Shown here piece after piece: positions 60,310 to 64,000 of a DNA stretch of 64,000 nt (its first letter is position 1; each line of letters begins with the position of its first letter). The position numbers and the translations under genes were made by a program. The stretch comes from Isoetes taiwanensis (Eukaryota; Streptophyta; Lycopodiopsida; Isoetales; Isoetaceae). The stretch lies in the NCBI GenBank assembly GCA_021234155.1, contig JAJEKV010000019.1, forward strand, positions 4,194,356 to 4,258,355. Direction: 5' to 3'. The notes under the pieces were generated by a model. It was not told where the DNA came from and ran no database searches. It saw nothing but the letters and a program-made list of their open reading frames with translations.

Positions 60310-60450
60310 GATGGAATCATGACAATGGCATTGGCTGGCATAGAACATTGGCTAGGATAGTCCACTCCATCCGCCCTTCCTGTGCACACTTTGCAGATAG
60401 GCTGAAACATGTTGTGGCGTGATTGTAGCCTTCCAGAGACGTAATCTCTT
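60310..60450 (+). repeat. Left arm of a diverged inverted repeat
   Basis: CCACTCCATCCGCCC, ACTTTGCAGATAGGCTGAAA and TGTAGCCTTCCAGAGA on the plus strand correspond to CCAGTCCATCCGTCC, ACTTTGCAAAAAGGCTGAAA and TGTAGCCTGCCAGGGA on the minus strand at 61370-61470. The arms are about 0.9 kb apart. Confidence 0.65.
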
Positions 60451-61369
60451 GGAGTCAATGAGGCAGGAATAGGACAAGTCCCTTCCTGGAGCACAATGGT
60501 TCCATGGGTGGCTAGGGGATCGTGGCGACACACTCCTCCCACAATCCATAGGTCGATATCACACTTATCTATCGAGCCCAGGACGACTTTTTGAGTCGAC
60601 ATCTACGACCCAGAGGGTGTCAGACCTATACCCGTTCCACGCACGATGACCGACTATAAGCCTAGCACACTATAGGGGCACCAGTAGCCCGCAAGCCCCA
60701 CCTCCACTTCACCATTGTGTCTGTTGTCTAATGCTCAATGATAACATAGCATCCACAGCCAGGTGGACACTCGTACACAGGCCGCAGTTATTGGAATTTA
60801 TGGGATTCTAGCTAGAAACATCTCTATTCCTACTAGCCTTTGGGTCTCTACCCTCCCTTATCCTACAAGCACAAGAGATGCAACAAGGAACTACCATAAA
60901 TCCATCCATAATTTCAAATTGAGCATCAATATAAGATCAACCATTCATGTAATCACACAAGGATTAATTTCTAGATAGAAACTCATGCTATCGATTATTA
61001 CTAACCGGTGTCTTGAGTGAACTCGTTGTCTCTCAAATTCTCCATCCTCTTTGCGTTGAGCAAGCTGCTCCTTCTCCTCCAAAATCCTCCAAATCGATTT
61101 GGGGAAAATTGCCCCAATTTTGTCGAGCCTTTGATTAGCAAGTACCTTAGGCTCAAATCGATTTGGCCTAGGTGGCACTTGCTAATTACATTAATCAATA
61201 ATTAATTTAATTTTGCATAATTAGCTTATTTAATTAGTGTCAATTTAGCATAGCTAACTTTTTCCCATTAGTTCATCACATAAGTGGTCAACATACCATT
61301 AAATACCCATGGTGACGTGTCATATATTTTGTACATATAGCATATAAATACTTGGAACATTACAGATGC

Positions 61370-61520
61370 AACTCTGTATCCCTGGCAGGCTACAGTCATC
61401 CCCATACTTTTCAGCCTTTTTGCAAAGTATGCAGAGGAGGGACGGATGGACTGGAATACCCAACGATTATTGTTCCTCCTTTGCCAGCCTAATCCAATGT
61501 TATGAACCCTATCCAATTGA
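61370..61520 (-). repeat. Right arm of a diverged inverted repeat
   Basis: Reverse-complement partner of 60310-60450. The two may be copies of one dispersed repeat inserted in opposite orientation, or arms of a foldback element. Confidence 0.65.
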
Positions 61521-62330
61521 TCTCTGGAGGACCCTGCTGTTTGGAGTCTGAACTTGTCCATGTTTTGATGGATATTGGATCTCCTTCAATAGTTATCTAG
61601 AATATGGTGATCCCACCCTTTGAGTTAGTTATATTTTGTATTTTATTGCCATATGCTTATGTTGTTATGTGGTTCCGCAGCTAGATCGATCTCGAGGTAG
61701 AGGAGATAATGATACGTCTATACCTCCCACGTCGTACCTTATTCACACTCAAGAGTCTGATGTCTGATAGACGCCTTGGCAAGTTAGTTGCTGACAGGAG
61801 GGAATCTTCCATTCCTACACGATCAAGGCATCATATATGAGTACGGGACGTCACACTGACATCCTGTCAAAAATTTGTTATTGTATTATGCCACATTGAG
61901 TGGCACTATTGGTCATGTAACAAATTGCCGCAAGAGATATTGGGGCCTGAATTCCTGAAACGAAGAGTGGACACGTGGAGTGTGCCACTGGCCATGGTGC
62001 CTAAATTGGGCCTACAATAATTTTACGTTAAAATAAACATTTTATTATCAAAATAACCATGGATTAGCACTATTTTATTTCGGGGATGATCGAAAGGGAT
62101 GCACGTGCATGCATGCATGCATGTCATTTGCAGTTGAAGTTACCAAAGCCTCTAGTCTTTCACAGTAGAATGTCATAAGACTAGCCTACAAAGCTCATTA
62201 CGTTTTCATAAATTGTATCTTGAGGGCTTTTGGTAGTTTTCCCAAAATTAAAAAGGGCATTTTGGAGTTTTTTCCTTCAATGTGTTTTTCCCAACTTCTA
62301 TTCACAGGTCCACACTTTATTTCACAGGTG

Positions 62331-63266
62331 TTACAGAGCATTTTGTTTATTAACTTGGAGGTCCTTATTGATTCCATCAGTTGCCAGTATTTCTGCATAA
62401 TCATCATGCCAAACTTTACCAGTGCCTCTGTCTTTTGCCACTCGTAACATTTGATCCGCTTCGTCATCTGAAAATAATAGTCCTCTTTGTGTCATGATGC
62501 TCTGCAAAATGAAGAGATAAGTTTTCAAATCCATTCTAGGAAATAATCTACCTCTAATCCGACAGACAAAAGCTACCTTCAGATGGTCTGGCTCAATGTA
62601 ATCTTGCCCTTTTGGACTAATTTTCTGTAGTAGTTGTCAAAAGTTACCATAATATTTTATTCTCACAGATATATGCCAGAGTCTAAGTCAAGGAGAAGAT
62701 TAAGCCAGAGTCTCACCCTTAAAGCTGCAATAATGTAACTTGCAGAATGTCGAGCATATCCTGGGTCCAATGTCAAAGCCTCTGCTACCTTCTGTTCGAA
62801 ATTTTCATATTCAATATGACCTTTGCTAGTGCTTGTTGCTTCATCCTCCCTTGCCTACACTTGTGGTCATACACAAATCACATGTGCATTAAGCCTGCAT
62901 TAAGCATTTAATGTCCTTACTCGTAAAATGATGTATTCGACTTGTCTTTCAGATGGATTTAGGCCCAAAGATCGCAAAAGTATTGGCACATCCCTGCACA
63001 TCCATGAAATCTAATTTACGTTGTGCTTATCAAACTTCTGCACCACAGGTACTTCTTTACCTTTCATCAACTTCAGTCTTCTTTTTGGCACCCTTTTTTT
63101 GAAGTAAGGAAAAAGACTTTTGCAGTATCTCTCGTAATTGAGGGTCCAAAGAATATATAACCTTTGATGGCGGTTGTGGCGGTTCCTCAGTTGGAACTTC
63201 TCCCTCAGTCTTCTTTTCCTTTTGTGATGGAGCAGGAGTAGCTTGTTCGCCTCCATCCTCAGCCAT
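62331..63266 (-). CDS. EF-hand axonemal protein, DRC8 (EFCAB2)-like
   Basis: Five minus-strand exons join in frame: 63266..63061, 62993..62921, 62854..62717, 62624..62577 and 62501..62331. All introns are GT-AG; the product is 211 residues. The N-terminus (MAEDGGEQATPAPSQKEKK) is Pro/Glu/Lys-rich. Then follow a calmodulin-like helix and loop series: SLDPQLREILQKSFSLL, DVPILLRSLGLNPSERQVEY, GHIEYENFEQKV, GQDYIEPDHLKSIMTQRG, and AKDRGTGKVWHDDYAEILA. The R-S-L-G-x-x-P helix and domain order match DRC8/EFCAB2, a subunit of the nexin-dynein regulatory complex of motile axonemes. Most loops lack the full set of calcium ligands. The likely role is in sperm flagella, so the gene fits a seedless plant. 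A divergent calmodulin-like protein is the main alternative. Confidence 0.75.
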
Positions 63267-63289
63267 ATTACAAAGATATCACTGACAGG

Positions 63290-64000
63290 CTGGAAAGTTG
63301 CAAATAGTAAATATATGCTTCACATTTATATAAAACTTCTGTTAGAAATTATTCATTAAGAACCCAAGAAATATATATACATCAATTCATGCTCGTAGTG
63401 ACTCAATCATGTCGTGAAGAATTTTAAACATAGCCAATCACATTTTATATTGTGCAACTTGCTAGCCTCCCGAGTTCTGGCAAATAAATGTTCCTCTTGC
63501 CGTCCTTAAAGCAGCATAGGTTGGAGAATGTTTTCTCAGTTGAAAAGTGCATCATAAGACCATAATATTGACCTTCCAGGCAAACTGCTGTAGTTCAATA
63601 TGGAATCTTAGGATATAAGTTAAGGGATCAGGCATGGAGAAACATATATGAATTGCCGACAAGTAGAATATGTTCTGATATGGTGGCATGTCAAAATATG
63701 GGATGTCCTTGCACCCCATTTGTAACCAAAGTGAAGGAAATCCATCAGACCATCATGTGATTCTCTTACACCCATAGGAGGTACACAGTTCCTTGATCTG
63801 CTAAATACTCCAAAGGTAGAAGACCTCTCTCTAGTTCCTGGTGAAATACAAGAGTTCTACAATCTAAAATTGAGTACCTTCAGCAAATATGAAAAGCTGA
63901 AGTCTGAAATGATTGGCATTTGAAAGTGCATATTAGGAAAGCTCTGATTCCATAAACATAAAATTTACTATGAAGTAACAAGATTCAACAGCTGCAGTAA
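63290..64000. other. Upstream of the DRC8-like gene; no other gene seen
   Basis: This should hold the 5' UTR and promoter of the minus-strand DRC8-like gene. No clear TATA box or second gene is evident before the window ends. Confidence 0.35.

Larger units (their letters stand above)
58020..62300. other. Non-coding stretch with an inverted repeat
   Basis: There is no recognisable protein. The part from about 59.6 to 61.0 kb is richer in G+C than its flanks and may be an unclassified retroelement or LTR. A diverged inverted repeat of about 100-150 bp links 60310-60450 with 61370-61520. A GCAT run near 62106-62133 is a simple repeat. Confidence 0.35.

Noticed and set aside
62106-62133. Alternating GCAT run, possible regulatory palindrome
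   Set aside because: Simple repeat; no supporting context for a functional site.
1-64000. CRISPR arrays, operons, Shine-Dalgarno sites
   Set aside because: The window is clearly plant nuclear DNA with introns and plant retrotransposons. No regularly spaced repeats of CRISPR type were seen.

Overview
This window looks like nuclear DNA of a land plant with a large, AT-rich, transposon-filled genome. Host genes are split by GT-AG introns and sit far apart. Ty1/copia, Ty3/gypsy, several LINEs and Helitron ends fill the space between them. One host gene encodes an EF-hand protein of the axonemal DRC8 (EFCAB2) type. Flowering plants lack motile sperm, so this points to a plant with swimming sperm. 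A fern is my best guess; lycophyte or bryophyte is possible.

Layout. 0.4-5.8 kb (minus): exon-like pieces, including one clear exon of a CHASE-type (cytokinin-receptor-like) histidine kinase. No kinase exons follow it inside the window. 2.0-2.5 and 8.3-8.7 kb: two copies of a non-coding repeat with a 12-bp hairpin. 9.5-9.7 kb: a LINE 3' end. 12.1-13.2 kb (plus): a complete three-exon thioredoxin-like gene. 14.9-18.5 kb: LINE fragments. 19.0 and 27.1 kb: two Helitron 3' termini. 20.8-25.4 kb (minus): a complete four-exon SURP-domain splicing-factor-like gene. 28.8-32.25 kb (plus): a GC-rich, degenerate LINE. 34-39.6 kb: an unidentified exon pair, a gypsy remnant and LINE fragments. 62.3-63.3 kb (minus): a complete five-exon DRC8-like gene.

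The most striking region is 40.25-56.75 kb, a three-level nest. The outer layer is a broken minus-strand gene of an unnamed, transposon-like family. A 13.36-kb Ty1/copia element has split it, with a 5-bp target duplication and LTRs differing by one base and one indel. The copia gag is itself split by a 7.76-kb LINE that ends in 27 A residues. Both inner elements carry coding lesions despite their fresh appearance, so the proteins that moved them were probably supplied in trans, or the composite moved as one unit.

The three complete host genes are unrelated in function (redox, splicing, axoneme), and I see no functional clustering. Exon joins were worked out by hand from splice sites and reading-frame continuity. 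Family assignments come from recognising motifs; no database search was run.
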